Assembly: GCA_937139435.1 (NCBI GenBank) | Contig: CAKZPX010000164.1 | Location: 1-6,449 of the forward strand | DNA length: 6,449 nucleotides | Origin: an uncultured bacterium | Lineage (GTDB): Bacteria > Hydrothermota > Tepidihabitantia > Tepidihabitantales > Tepidihabitantaceae | Reading direction: 5' to 3' | Part shown: positions 1-5,814 of the stretch, piece by piece | Layout of the letters: each line of letters starts with the position of its first letter | How positions within the stretch are numbered: position 1 is the first letter of the stretch | Translations under genes and position numbers: made by a program | Notes under the pieces: model-generated | The model's database searches: none | What the model saw: the letters and a program-made list of their open reading frames with translations, nothing else | Told to the model about the DNA's origin: nothing

Positions 1-686
1 AACAGGGATTCAAACAGGTCGCCCGCCTGGGCGATGGCTCCTAATCCGATGCCGATTAAACCCAGCCACCACCAGGGATGGCTGGAGAATGGTTGCAGTC
101 TTTTTAGCCCGAGTGCGGTAAGCAGGGCAGAGGCGAGCAGTCCGAAGATAAAACCCTCCAGGGTTTTGTTAGGGCTGAGCGCCGGGGAAAGTTTATGGCG
201 TCCGAGCAGTCTGCCCAGCGCATAGGCGGCGGTGTCGTTTGTCCAGGTGAGAAGGAGGGGAAAGAGGATGAGCCAGCGGGAGAGACCGTTCTGCCGGACA
301 AGGTTACTGAGCAGGATAAGATGGCTGGGAAGAAAGCCGAGGTAGATAAGAAGGAAGGTGCTGTAAACAGGGATTCGGGGCAGGGCAGGGCGATGGGTGA
401 TGGCAGAGATAAAGATGATGCCAATCGGGATGATAAGGAAGATGGGTAGCCAGTTAAAATGGGCGGCGAGCACCGTGGCAAGGTTGAGGGCAATAACCAG
501 CCCGGAGTTAAGGTTTATCTCTACCCGGCGCAGGAGTTGCAGGAATTCCGATGTGGCCAACAGTATCCAGAGGGCAACGAGCAGGGTTACTATCTCCTGC
601 CGGGTAAAAAGAATTATTGCGGTGACCGCCAGGGCAAGGGCGGTGCCGATAACTATGCGACCGGCAAGGCTATTCTTCAATGACAC
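1..686 (-). CDS. cdsA: Phosphatidate cytidylyltransferase CdsA, 5' part (C-terminus off window)
   Basis: Integral membrane enzyme that converts CTP and phosphatidic acid to CDP-diacylglycerol, the precursor of the phospholipids. I translated 228 codons by hand; the frame stays open to the left edge. About eight hydrophobic segments are visible (near residues 10-27, 32-52, 62-77, 79-96, 107-126, 135-150, 177-194, 205-221). CdsA-like motifs are ND at 150-151 in TWTNDTAAY, SPNKTLEG at 171-178 and GDLFES at 222-227. The family signature with the metal-binding aspartates lies beyond the edge, so roughly 40-50 residues are missing. The chosen start is GTG at 686, which overlaps uppS by 17 bases; TTG at 680 is equally possible, and neither has a clear SD. 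Placement after uppS is common in bacteria. The family call is firm; the start is not. Confidence 0.93.
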   Translation of the reverse strand, partial: MSLKNSLAGRIVIGTALALAVTAIILFTRQEIVTLLVALWILLATSEFLQLLRRVEINLNSGLVIALNLATVLAAHFNWLPIFLIIPIGIIFISAITHRPALPRIPVYSTFLLIYLGFLPSHLILLSNLVRQNGLSRWLILFPLLLTWTNDTAAYALGRLLGRHKLSPALSPNKTLEGFIFGLLASALLTALGLKRLQPFSSHPWWWLGLIGIGLGAIAQAGDLFESL

Positions 687-1395
687 GACCGAAGCGGCGC
701 TGTCGTTTAGCAAAGTCCGCAATGGCGTTAAGGAGGTGATTGCGTCCGAAGTCCGGCCAGAGGGTTCCGGTGAAGTAGAGTTCGGCATAACTGAGCTGCC
801 AGAGAAGATAGTTGGAGATGCGATGCTCACCACCTGTTCGTATTAACAGGTCAACATCCGGCAGCTCGGGGTCATAGAGCAGCGAGGCAAATTTTTCTTC
901 GGTTAATTCCGGCGGGTTGAGAGCCTTCTTCTCCTGGAGCCTCAGTGCCTGCTGACAGGCGTCAACGATTTCAGCCCGTCCACCGTAATTTATCGCCAGA
1001 GTAAGGGTTAATCCGGTATTTTCTTTTGTATCGCTGATAAGTTCGGCGAGTTTGTTGCGCACCGGTGCCGGAACTTGGTGTAATCTACCGATTACCCGCA
1101 CCCGGACATTGTTTTTCATCAGGTCGGCGCGCTGTTCGTCCACAGCCCGAGCGAGAAGTTTCATAAGGTTATCAATTTCCTTTTGTGGGCGCTGCCAGTT
1201 TTCAGTGGAAAAGGTGAAGACGGTTAAGAATTTCACTCCGATCTCGCCACAGGTCTCCACCACCCGGCGCAATGCCTTTACTCCCTGGCGATGTCCGAAA
1301 GAACGTGGCAGTCCCCGGATTCTTGCCCAGCGTCCGTTGCCATCCATGATGATGGCAATATGTTGCGGGGGGGACAATCGGGCTCGGGATTTCAT
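670..1395 (-). CDS. uppS: Isoprenyl transferase (undecaprenyl diphosphate synthase)
   Basis: Cytosolic cis-prenyltransferase that extends farnesyl diphosphate with isopentenyl diphosphate to give the C55 (or similar) polyprenyl carrier used for peptidoglycan and other cell-surface polymers. The 241 residues match the usual length. Hallmarks in order: HIAIIMDGNGRWA at 12-24 with catalytic Asp18, GHRQG at 34-38, FSTENWQRP at 62-70, NYGGR at 136-140, and DLLIRTGGEHRISNYLLWQ at 182-200, followed by a Tyr/Glu/Phe-rich segment and WPDF. The start is ATG with a weak AAAGGG 9 bases upstream. It lies 144 bases after frr, the only sizeable gap in the window, and its end overlaps cdsA, which suggests translational coupling of the two lipid genes. 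The exact chain length of the product cannot be read from sequence alone. Confidence 0.97.
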   Translation of the reverse strand: MKSRARLSPPQHIAIIMDGNGRWARIRGLPRSFGHRQGVKALRRVVETCGEIGVKFLTVFTFSTENWQRPQKEIDNLMKLLARAVDEQRADLMKNNVRVRVIGRLHQVPAPVRNKLAELISDTKENTGLTLTLAINYGGRAEIVDACQQALRLQEKKALNPPELTEEKFASLLYDPELPDVDLLIRTGGEHRISNYLLWQLSYAELYFTGTLWPDFGRNHLLNAIADFAKRQRRFGRVIEE

Positions 1396-1516
1396 CTGCG
1401 GTTTCCCTTTCCCTTACCGAAAGAAATAAAAAGACCCGTTTGCTGCTGGAGCCATTTTTATTGTTAACATCGTTCGCCCCCAGGAAGAAGCGGGACGATA
1501 TTTTGTTTCACAGCAA

Positions 1517-1548
1517 GAAAGGTACCGGTGTCAGCACCGTTACCTCTC
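1517..1548 (-). other. Stable hairpin spanning the frr stop codon
   Basis: In the transcript sense GAGAGGTA pairs with TACCTTTC (8 pairs, including two G-U), then one A/G mismatch, then CGGTG pairs with CACCG around a CTGA tetraloop. The frr stop codon TAA sits in the left arm. No clean U-tract follows (TTTCTTGCTG begins inside the arm), so a classical intrinsic terminator is unlikely. Possible roles are 3'-end protection, an RNase processing site, or partial termination that lowers uppS-cdsA expression. The pairing is seen directly; the role is inference. Confidence 0.5.
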
Positions 1549-2097
1549 CATGATCTCTGCCTGCTTTTTTTCAAACAGTTCGTCGACTTTCTTTATGAAC
1601 TCGTCAGTTATTTCCTGAACCTTTTTCTGTGCCAGTTTAGCGTCATCTTCGGATATCTTTTTCTCTTTTTCAAGTTTTTTTGCCTCTTCAATGACGTCCC
1701 GGCGAACCGCCCGGATTGCTACCCGGGCATCCTCGGCTAATTTGGCACACAGTTTTACCAGTTCCCGGCGTCGTTCCTCGCTCAAAGGCGGGATCGGGAT
1801 GCGAACCAGGTTGGCTTCAACCCTGGGTGTTAATCCCAGTTCTGCTTTAAGAATTGCCTTTTCAATCTCTGGGAGAATGGTGCGGTCCCAGGGCTGGACA
1901 ACGAGCTGTCTGGGTTCCGGCACAGATATGTTAGCCACCTGGCGTAATGGTGTGGGGGTGTCGTAATAGTTGACCTTGATTCCTTCCAGGATTGCCGGGT
2001 TGGCGCGGGAGGTGCGAATTCGGGCAAATTCCCCGGATAGCACCTCAATCGTTTTGTTCATCTTGGTGCGACATTCATTATATAATTTCTCTAACAT
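1540..2097 (-). CDS. frr: Ribosome recycling factor (RRF)
   Basis: Cytosolic factor that, with EF-G, splits the post-termination ribosome and releases mRNA and tRNA. Starting at the ATG at 2097 gives 185 residues, exactly the E. coli RRF length. This ATG has GGGAG 6 bases upstream; an in-frame TTG two codons earlier lacks that spacing and is rejected. Domain I helices flank a central beta domain. The diagnostic stretch runs from IRTSRANPAILEGIKV (27-42) through YYDTPTPLRQVANISVPEPR (44-63) to VVQPWDRT (66-73), and the charged C-terminal helices carry the EKEKKISEDD hinge-type segment. The start overlaps the end of pyrH by 7 bases (ATGTTAG), so translation is probably coupled. The pyrH-frr order is conserved across many bacteria. 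Confidence 0.98.
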   Translation of the reverse strand: MLEKLYNECRTKMNKTIEVLSGEFARIRTSRANPAILEGIKVNYYDTPTPLRQVANISVPEPRQLVVQPWDRTILPEIEKAILKAELGLTPRVEANLVRIPIPPLSEERRRELVKLCAKLAEDARVAIRAVRRDVIEEAKKLEKEKKISEDDAKLAQKKVQEITDEFIKKVDELFEKKQAEIMER

Positions 2098-2774
2098 ATA
2101 CAACTCCCGATTTTTTTACCACCGATTATTTTTAGGATAGCATCTGGCTGGGTAATGTCAAACACGATGATAGGGATGCGATGCTGTTGACACAGAGCAA
2201 ATGCTGTTCGGTCCATAATCTCCAGCCCCTCGGTAAGCGCCTTTTGATAACTAAGTTGTGGATAGAACCGGGCGTCAGGGTATTTTTTCGGGTCAGCCGA
2301 AAACACCCCGGGCACCTTGGTCCCTTTGAGTATGATATCCATTTTCAGTTCAATTGCCCTTAAAGCGGCAGCGGAGTCGGTGGAGAAGAACGGGTTACCG
2401 GTGCCGCCAGAAAGGACGACGATTTTATTTTCCTTTAATGCCTGCTGTGCGCGGTCAACGGTGTAGGCCGGGACAAGGTTTCCCACCGGAAAGGCGGCGA
2501 GATGACATACCGTGATGCTTTGTTGTAAGATGTCAGTAAGCACAATTCCGTTGATAACGGTTGCCAGCATCCCGGCATGGTCAGCGGCTGTGGGGGTAAA
2601 TTTCTGGGCGGTTCGTCCCCGAATGATGTTCCCCCCGCCGATCACCACCGCCAGTTTAATTCTCTTTTGCCGGAGTTGAACAATCTGGTTGGTGATAAGG
2701 GTAAGAACAGTATCATTCTGAAAGAATTCACCGGAGAATTTAAGCAGGACGCGCTGGTAGTTTTTTTTACTCAC
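2091..2774 (-). CDS. pyrH: UMP kinase (uridylate kinase)
   Basis: Cytosolic amino-acid-kinase-fold enzyme that phosphorylates UMP to UDP with ATP, feeding UTP and CTP pools. With GTG at 2774 it is 227 residues. Seen motifs: LLKFSGE at 10-16, VIGGGNIIRG at 44-53, DHAGMLATVING at 65-76, SGGTGNPFFSTDSAAALR at 122-139, and ILKGTKVPGVFSADP at 148-162, all typical of bacterial PyrH. The frame extends further upstream inside tsf, but homology to the family begins just after this GTG. The GTG overlaps the tsf stop by 8 bases (GTGAGTAA) and shows no good SD, so it probably depends on coupling to tsf. An eight-A run covers codons 3-5. The segment after SGE is about seven residues shorter than in E. coli and lacks its GFGID loop. 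The function call is secure. Confidence 0.97.
   Translation of the reverse strand: MSKKNYQRVLLKFSGEFFQNDTVLTLITNQIVQLRQKRIKLAVVIGGGNIIRGRTAQKFTPTAADHAGMLATVINGIVLTDILQQSITVCHLAAFPVGNLVPAYTVDRAQQALKENKIVVLSGGTGNPFFSTDSAAALRAIELKMDIILKGTKVPGVFSADPKKYPDARFYPQLSYQKALTEGLEIMDRTAFALCQQHRIPIIVFDITQPDAILKIIGGKKIGSCIC
2104..2108 (-). promoter_or_regulatory. Ribosome binding site fixing the frr start
   Basis: GGGAG lies 6 bases before the ATG at 2097, inside the last codons of pyrH. It supports the 185-residue RRF over the TTG start two codons earlier. Confidence 0.65.
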
Positions 2775-3360
2775 CCAGTTTAAACCGGGCGTAACGCCTG
2801 ATAACGATATTCTCGCCGAATTTGGCGATGTTTTCTTTAAGGTAGTCGCCGACGGTCTTTTCTGGTGCCTTAACAAACTGCTGTTCTAACAGGCAGACTT
2901 CGGCGTAAAATTTTTCCAGTTTTCCCTGAACAATTTTTTCCACCACCGCTGCCGGTTTTCCGGACTGGGCTGCCTGTTCTTGATAGATGCGCCGTTCCCG
3001 TTCAATCGTCTCTGCCGGGATACCGTTGCGGTCAATGGCGATGGGGTCGCAGGCGGCAATGTGCATGGCGATATCACGAACGAACCGTCGAAACCCCTGA
3101 TTCCGGGCGACGAAATCGGTTTCGGTGTCCACCTCAATCAGCACGCCCAGTCTTTCACCTGGATGAATATAGGCATCAACAACGCCAGCCGCGGTTGGTC
3201 TTTCGGCTTTTTTTGCTGCCCTGGCAATTCCTCTTTTGCGGAGGATTTCAATCGCCTGGTCAATGTTTCCCTTTGCTTCTTCCAGGGCTGTTTTGCAGTC
3301 CATCACTCCGGCACCGGTTCGGCGGCGGAGTTCTACAACCTTATCCATAATTTCACTCAT
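2767..3360 (-). CDS. tsf: Elongation factor Ts, short form
   Basis: Guanine nucleotide exchange factor for EF-Tu, releasing GDP so that EF-Tu can rebind GTP. At 197 residues it resembles the short Thermus form rather than the roughly 280-residue E. coli protein; proteins of this class have a reduced core domain. The N-terminal UBA-like domain shows VVELRRRTGAGVMDCKTAL (8-26). The core begins with AYIHPGERLGVLIEV (63-77), and the exchange motif TETDFVARN (79-87) supplies Asp82 and Phe83, equivalent to the E. coli TDFV residues that open the EF-Tu magnesium site. The Asn usual before this motif is Asp78. The start is ATG with GAGGAG 8 bases upstream, located in the last codons of rpsB; the gap is only 2 bases. 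ATG at codon 5 is a less likely start. Confidence 0.97.
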   Translation of the reverse strand: MSEIMDKVVELRRRTGAGVMDCKTALEEAKGNIDQAIEILRKRGIARAAKKAERPTAAGVVDAYIHPGERLGVLIEVDTETDFVARNQGFRRFVRDIAMHIAACDPIAIDRNGIPAETIERERRIYQEQAAQSGKPAAVVEKIVQGKLEKFYAEVCLLEQQFVKAPEKTVGDYLKENIAKFGENIVIRRYARFKLGE

Positions 3361-3362
3361 CC

Positions 3363-4091
3363 TTACTTCTCCTCTGATTGGGTTTCTGCGCTCATAACCT
3401 CGGTATCAAACTGTTTCTTCCCTTCCATTACCGCATTTGCCAGCACGCTGGTGACCAGTCTTATTGAGCGGAGGGCGTCATCGTTACCCGGGACCGGGTA
3501 ATCAACCTTTTGCGGGTCGCCGTTGGTATCAATCAGGGCGATGACCGGGACTTTCATCCGCCGGGCTTCGGCAACAGCGGTTGCCTCCCGCACCGGGTCA
3601 ACAACAAATATCGCGCCGGGTAAATGGTCGAGTTGTTGCAGACCGGAGAACAACTTTGCCAGTTTCCGATACTCGTGCTGGAGACGCATTGTCTCTTTTT
3701 TCGTGGTGGCGGGCTGGGGTTGATTGATCAGCTGTTCCAGTTTTGCCAGCCGACTGATACGGGTGGCGATAACATCAAAGTTAGTCAGGATGCCTCCTAC
3801 CCAGCGAACGGTAACATAACAGCAGCCACAGCGCTTTGCCTCTTCTTCAATTATTGGTCTTGCCTGGGGTTTGGTTCCGACAAATACGACTTCTTTACCG
3901 GATTCGGTGACCGAACGCAGGACGTCGTAAGCGATGCGTAACCTTTCCAGGGTCTTTTCCAGGTCGATAATGAAAATGCCATTTCTTTTCCCGAAGATAA
4001 ATTGTTTCATCTTCGGGTTCCAACGCCGGGAGTGATGACCAAAGTGTAACCCGGCTTCAAGTAACTGTTTGATCGTTAACGTTTGGTCCAC
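3363..4091 (-). CDS. rpsB: 30S ribosomal protein S2
   Basis: Small-subunit protein on the back of the 30S near the mRNA exit side, needed for S1 binding in many bacteria. It has 242 residues, normal for S2. Diagnostic stretches: GLHFGHHSRRWNPKM at 14-28, FIFGKRNGIFIIDLEKT at 31-47, VVFVGTKPQAR at 68-78, RWVGGILTNF at 96-105, an inserted coiled-coil segment rich in Lys/Glu/Gln, GAIFVVDPVREATAVAEA, and VPGNDDALRSIRL near the C-terminus. The short tail is acidic. A C-G-C-C cluster occurs at 88-91, without an obvious zinc partner. The start is GTG, the only plausible start codon before the conserved core; it overlaps rpsI by 16 bases and has AAGGAAG 8 bases upstream. The tsf gene follows, as in most bacteria. 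Confidence 0.98.
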   Translation of the reverse strand: MDQTLTIKQLLEAGLHFGHHSRRWNPKMKQFIFGKRNGIFIIDLEKTLERLRIAYDVLRSVTESGKEVVFVGTKPQARPIIEEEAKRCGCCYVTVRWVGGILTNFDVIATRISRLAKLEQLINQPQPATTKKETMRLQHEYRKLAKLFSGLQQLDHLPGAIFVVDPVREATAVAEARRMKVPVIALIDTNGDPQKVDYPVPGNDDALRSIRLVTSVLANAVMEGKKQFDTEVMSAETQSEEK

Positions 4092-4465
4092 TGGAAACGC
4101 TTCCTTCTTTTTGCTAATCCATACTTCATTCTTTCTTTTTCTCTCGGGTCGCGTTTAAGGAGTGCCGCCGCCTTGAGCTGGGCGCGTAGGTCATGATTAT
4201 AGAGCAGGAGTGCCCGGGCAACACCCAGGGAGACCGCCCCGGCCTGAGCTGATAAACCACCACCGCTGACCACGCATCTCAGCCCGAACATCCCGCGGGT
4301 GCCGGAGACTTCAAGCGGTGCGATTGCGGTTTTAACCAGGTCTTCCCGTCCAAAATAGCCATCCAGCGGGCGGTCATTAACGGTTAGTTCATTCGTTCCT
4401 TTAACAAGCCAGACCTTGGCGGTAGCGGTCTTTCTTGAACCAGTTGCAAAGTATATTGATTCCAT
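4076..4465 (-). CDS. rpsI: 30S ribosomal protein S9
   Basis: Small-subunit head protein whose C-terminal tail reaches the P-site tRNA. It has 129 residues, as expected. Visible features: the N-terminal ATGSRKTATAKVWL (7-20), VNDRPLDGYFGR, the glycine-rich SGGGLSAQAGAVSLGVARAL, and the very basic ending KYGLAKRRKRFQWTKR with the universal terminal Lys-Arg. The start is ATG three bases after the rplM stop. The bases before it (ACCATTAAATAAGAT) hold no SD, so initiation probably relies on ribosomes finishing rplM. L13-S9 pairing is an almost universal bacterial arrangement. The gene overlaps rpsB by 16 bases. Confidence 0.98.
   Translation of the reverse strand: MESIYFATGSRKTATAKVWLVKGTNELTVNDRPLDGYFGREDLVKTAIAPLEVSGTRGMFGLRCVVSGGGLSAQAGAVSLGVARALLLYNHDLRAQLKAAALLKRDPREKERMKYGLAKRRKRFQWTKR
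4100..4106 (-). promoter_or_regulatory. Ribosome binding site for rpsB GTG start
   Basis: AAGGAAG lies 8 bases before the GTG at 4091, within the basic 3' end of rpsI, and supports the overlapping GTG start. Confidence 0.6.
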
Positions 4466-4468
4466 ATC

Positions 4469-4903
4469 TTATTTAATGGTTATCGGTATTGGATTCTGTG
4501 CCAGGTGCGGGTGCGCCGGTCCGGTATAGATATGAAGTCTTCGGATGCGCTTTGCCTGCAGGCGATTTTTCGGTAACATGCGCAGAACCGCCAGCCGCAG
4601 AGGACGGGTAGGGAATTTTGCTACCGTCTCGCGGTAAGTGCGCTGTTGTAGTCCACCGGGTCGGGTGGAATGGCGGTAGTAGATTTTTTCGTCCATTTTG
4701 TTACCGGTTACCTTGATCCCGGCAGCGTTTATCACGACGACGTGGTCGTCAGCATCAACATGCGGGGTATAGCCTGGGCGATGTTTGCCCATCAGCAATC
4801 GGGCAATGCGGGTGGCAAGACGCCCGAGCACCTGACCGTTGGCATCAATCAGATACCATTCACCAGTTTTAACTTCACCTTTTTTCAAAAGCGATATCTT
4901 CAT
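4469..4903 (-). CDS. rplM: 50S ribosomal protein L13
   Basis: Early-assembly large-subunit protein that binds 23S rRNA. ATG at 4903 gives 144 residues, the usual size. Signature stretches: EWYLIDANGQVLGRLATRIA (15-34), LLMGKHRPGYTPHVD (36-50), HVVVINAAGIKVTGNK (54-69), KIYYRHSTRPGGL, MLPKNRLQ and HIYTGPAHPHLAQNP. The usual Gly of GDxVVVINA is replaced (DDHVVVINA). An upstream in-frame TTG at 4942 is rejected: it adds 13 residues outside the family and is the first codon of a TTGACA promoter box. The SD candidate AAAGG (4912-4916) overlaps the promoter -10 box, so it would be missing from mRNA started at that promoter but present in read-through mRNA from ssb. It is the first gene of the six-gene translation cluster. 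Confidence 0.97.
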   Translation of the reverse strand: MKISLLKKGEVKTGEWYLIDANGQVLGRLATRIARLLMGKHRPGYTPHVDADDHVVVINAAGIKVTGNKMDEKIYYRHSTRPGGLQQRTYRETVAKFPTRPLRLAVLRMLPKNRLQAKRIRRLHIYTGPAHPHLAQNPIPITIK

Positions 4904-4913
4904 CGTAACAACC

Positions 4914-4942
4914 TTTATACCAGAATTAATACCCTTTGTCAA
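4914..4942 (-). promoter_or_regulatory. Strong sigma-70-type promoter for rplM operon
   Basis: In minus-strand sense there is a perfect -35 box TTGACA (4942-4937), a 17-base spacer (4936-4920), and -10 TATAAA (4919-4914) preceded by TGG, an extended -10. The sequence just upstream of -35 is A/T-rich, like an UP element. Standard spacing puts the start of transcription near 4908-4904, leaving a leader of only about 1-5 bases before the rplM ATG at 4903. It would serve rplM-rpsI-rpsB-tsf-pyrH-frr. The match is seen directly; activity is inferred. Confidence 0.8.
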
Positions 4943-4960
4943 TTTTTGCGTAAATAAAAT

Positions 4961-4965
4961 CCTCC
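4961..4965 (-). promoter_or_regulatory. Orphan Shine-Dalgarno GGAGG after ssb
   Basis: A perfect GGAGG lies four bases after the ssb stop codon. No ATG, GTG or TTG follows at 5-12 bases; the nearest TTG is 18 bases on and the rplM ATG 57 bases on. It may be the relic ribosome binding site of a gene lost from this spot, or chance. Confidence 0.4.
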
Positions 4966-4969
4966 GGCA

Positions 4970-5428
4970 TCAAAACGGGATATCATCAAGCTGGTCTTTC
5001 GGGATATCCGGTTCTTCGTCAGTCGGTGGTTCTGGTTCTGATGTCTCTATCGGTATGGAGCGGTCCAGTAGCTGGACGCTTCTTCCGAATATCTCCACCG
5101 CCACCCGTTTTTCACCGGTCGGGGTTTCCCAGCTCCGGCTGCGCAGTTCACCCTGAATAAGCACGGCTGAACCTTTTTTCAGCCTTTCGCCTATCCGTTC
5201 CGCAGTCTGGGCGAATGTATTTACTGTGAAGAAATAGGTCTCATCCCGCCATTCGTTGCTTTCCTTATCAAGGAGCCGGCGGTTGACCGCAATACGAAAG
5301 GAGCAGACCGGAACTCCTCTCGGAGTGTAGCGTAAATCCGGGTCAGCGGTGAGGCGACCGAGTAGTATTACGCTGTTGAGATAACCGAGCCGGAGATTAC
5401 TCGTCGATGTCGGCTGTTTTTCATTCAT
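4970..5428 (-). CDS. ssb: Single-stranded DNA-binding protein (SSB)
   Basis: Binds and protects single-stranded DNA during replication and repair and recruits partner enzymes through its C-terminal tip. ATG at 5428 gives 152 residues. The OB-fold spans about 17-121: LNSVILLGRLTADPDLRYTP (17-36), FRIAVNRR (44-51), ETYFFTVNTFAQTAERIGE (63-81), KKGSAVLIQGELRSRSWE (84-101) and VEIFGRSVQLLDR (111-123). A short acidic, proline-rich linker ends in DDIPF, the conserved partner-binding tip. The start is decided by AAGGAG 6 bases upstream; an in-frame GTG 11 codons earlier is rejected. About 15 residues precede the OB-fold, somewhat more than usual. It overlaps rpsF by 8 bases (ATGAATGA). The rpsF-ssb pair is conserved, but the usual following rpsR is missing. 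Confidence 0.98.
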   Translation of the reverse strand: MNEKQPTSTSNLRLGYLNSVILLGRLTADPDLRYTPRGVPVCSFRIAVNRRLLDKESNEWRDETYFFTVNTFAQTAERIGERLKKGSAVLIQGELRSRSWETPTGEKRVAVEIFGRSVQLLDRSIPIETSEPEPPTDEEPDIPKDQLDDIPF

Positions 5429-5801
5429 GTTTCGCTCCTTCAGATGAGGTTGTATCTTCACCGGATTGTGCCGTGGTCCCGTTTACAGTGGAGACAGAGG
5501 AAGCGGTTGCCGGTGTGTGGGGAAGGGCGAAGAATGCCAGACGCATTATTTCTTCCCGGTGTCTTAAATCCTGCCGGACTTTTTCCGGCAGATCCGGTGG
5601 TGCCTGAAAGCGAATGAAGAGATATGTTCCCTCCCGGTGTTTGCGGATTGGATAGGCAAAAGTGCGCCGTTCTGCCCGGATATCCCATATTGTCGCAGCA
5701 CCATGGGTTTTCAGGAGATTACTGAGTTCTTCCTGTAACCGCTGGATGTCTTTTTCATTGTTGTTGGGGTCAATGATTAGTGTCAATTCGTAGTTTTTCA
5801 A
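5421..5801 (-). CDS. rpsF: 30S ribosomal protein S6
   Basis: Small-subunit platform protein that normally binds 16S rRNA as a heterodimer with S18. The start is TTG at 5801, chosen because the family begins with M-[KR]-x-Y-E and because AAGGAGG sits 5 bases upstream; this gives 126 residues. Conserved parts: KNYELTLIIDP (2-12), a helix with LQEELSNLLKTHG (22-34), ERRTFAYPIRKHREGTYLFIRF (44-65, where AYPI is typical) and LRHREEIMRLAFF (79-91). Residues from about 94 on form a low-complexity Thr/Ser/Glu tail, probably disordered. It follows ychF by 13 bases and overlaps ssb by 8. Its partner gene rpsR is not in this window, so the S6:S18 pair must be encoded at separate sites or beyond the window. 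Confidence 0.96.
   Translation of the reverse strand: MKNYELTLIIDPNNNEKDIQRLQEELSNLLKTHGAATIWDIRAERRTFAYPIRKHREGTYLFIRFQAPPDLPEKVRQDLRHREEIMRLAFFALPHTPATASSVSTVNGTTAQSGEDTTSSEGAKHE
5435..5440 (-). promoter_or_regulatory. Ribosome binding site fixing the ssb start
   Basis: AAGGAG lies 6 bases before the ATG at 5428, inside the last codons of rpsF. It favours this ATG over the upstream in-frame GTG at 5461. Confidence 0.8.
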
Positions 5802-5806
5802 CTTTT

Positions 5807-5813
5807 CCTCCTT
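5807..5813 (-). promoter_or_regulatory. Ribosome binding site fixing the rpsF TTG start
   Basis: AAGGAGG, a perfect anti-16S match, lies 5 bases before the TTG at 5801 and directly after the ychF stop codon. It makes the TTG start convincing despite the rare codon. Confidence 0.85.
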
Positions 5814-5814
5814 T

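Noticed and set aside
34..846. Several open frames on both strands (plus 34-225, 195-449, 397-846; minus 104-493)
   Set aside because: They overlap the cdsA frame, which translates to a clear membrane protein with CdsA motifs; the others are low-complexity shadow translations.
1420..1453. Weak hairpin (GGCTC/GGGTC, two G-U pairs, 11-base loop) followed by TTTTTATTTCTTT before uppS
   Set aside because: The stem is too weak and the loop too large to call a terminator; an attenuator is not excluded, but it is not supported.
1396..1539. Promoter for uppS-cdsA in the frr-uppS gap
   Set aside because: TTAACA occurs but no acceptable -10 lies 16-19 bases on; other box pairs are equally poor, so none is called.
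2098..2103. TTG at 2103 as the frr start
   Set aside because: The ATG at 2097 has a well-spaced GGGAG and gives exactly the standard 185-residue RRF.
4904..4942. In-frame TTG at 4942 as the rplM start
   Set aside because: The extra 13 residues are outside the L13 family, there is no SD at proper distance, and the codon forms the -35 box of the promoter.
4904..4972. ssb and rplM share a frame, separated by a single TGA, suggesting stop read-through or TGA recoding
   Set aside because: The TGA follows a canonical DDIPF SSB ending, and the sequence after it is a promoter region, so it is a true stop.
5429..5461. GTG at 5461 as the ssb start
   Set aside because: It would add 11 residues coded inside rpsF, while AAGGAG is placed for the ATG at 5428.
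5755..5790. TTGACA inside early rpsF with an AACAAT-like -10
   Set aside because: The bases encode the conserved ELTLIIDP start of S6, and the -10 match is only four of six, so it is probably chance.
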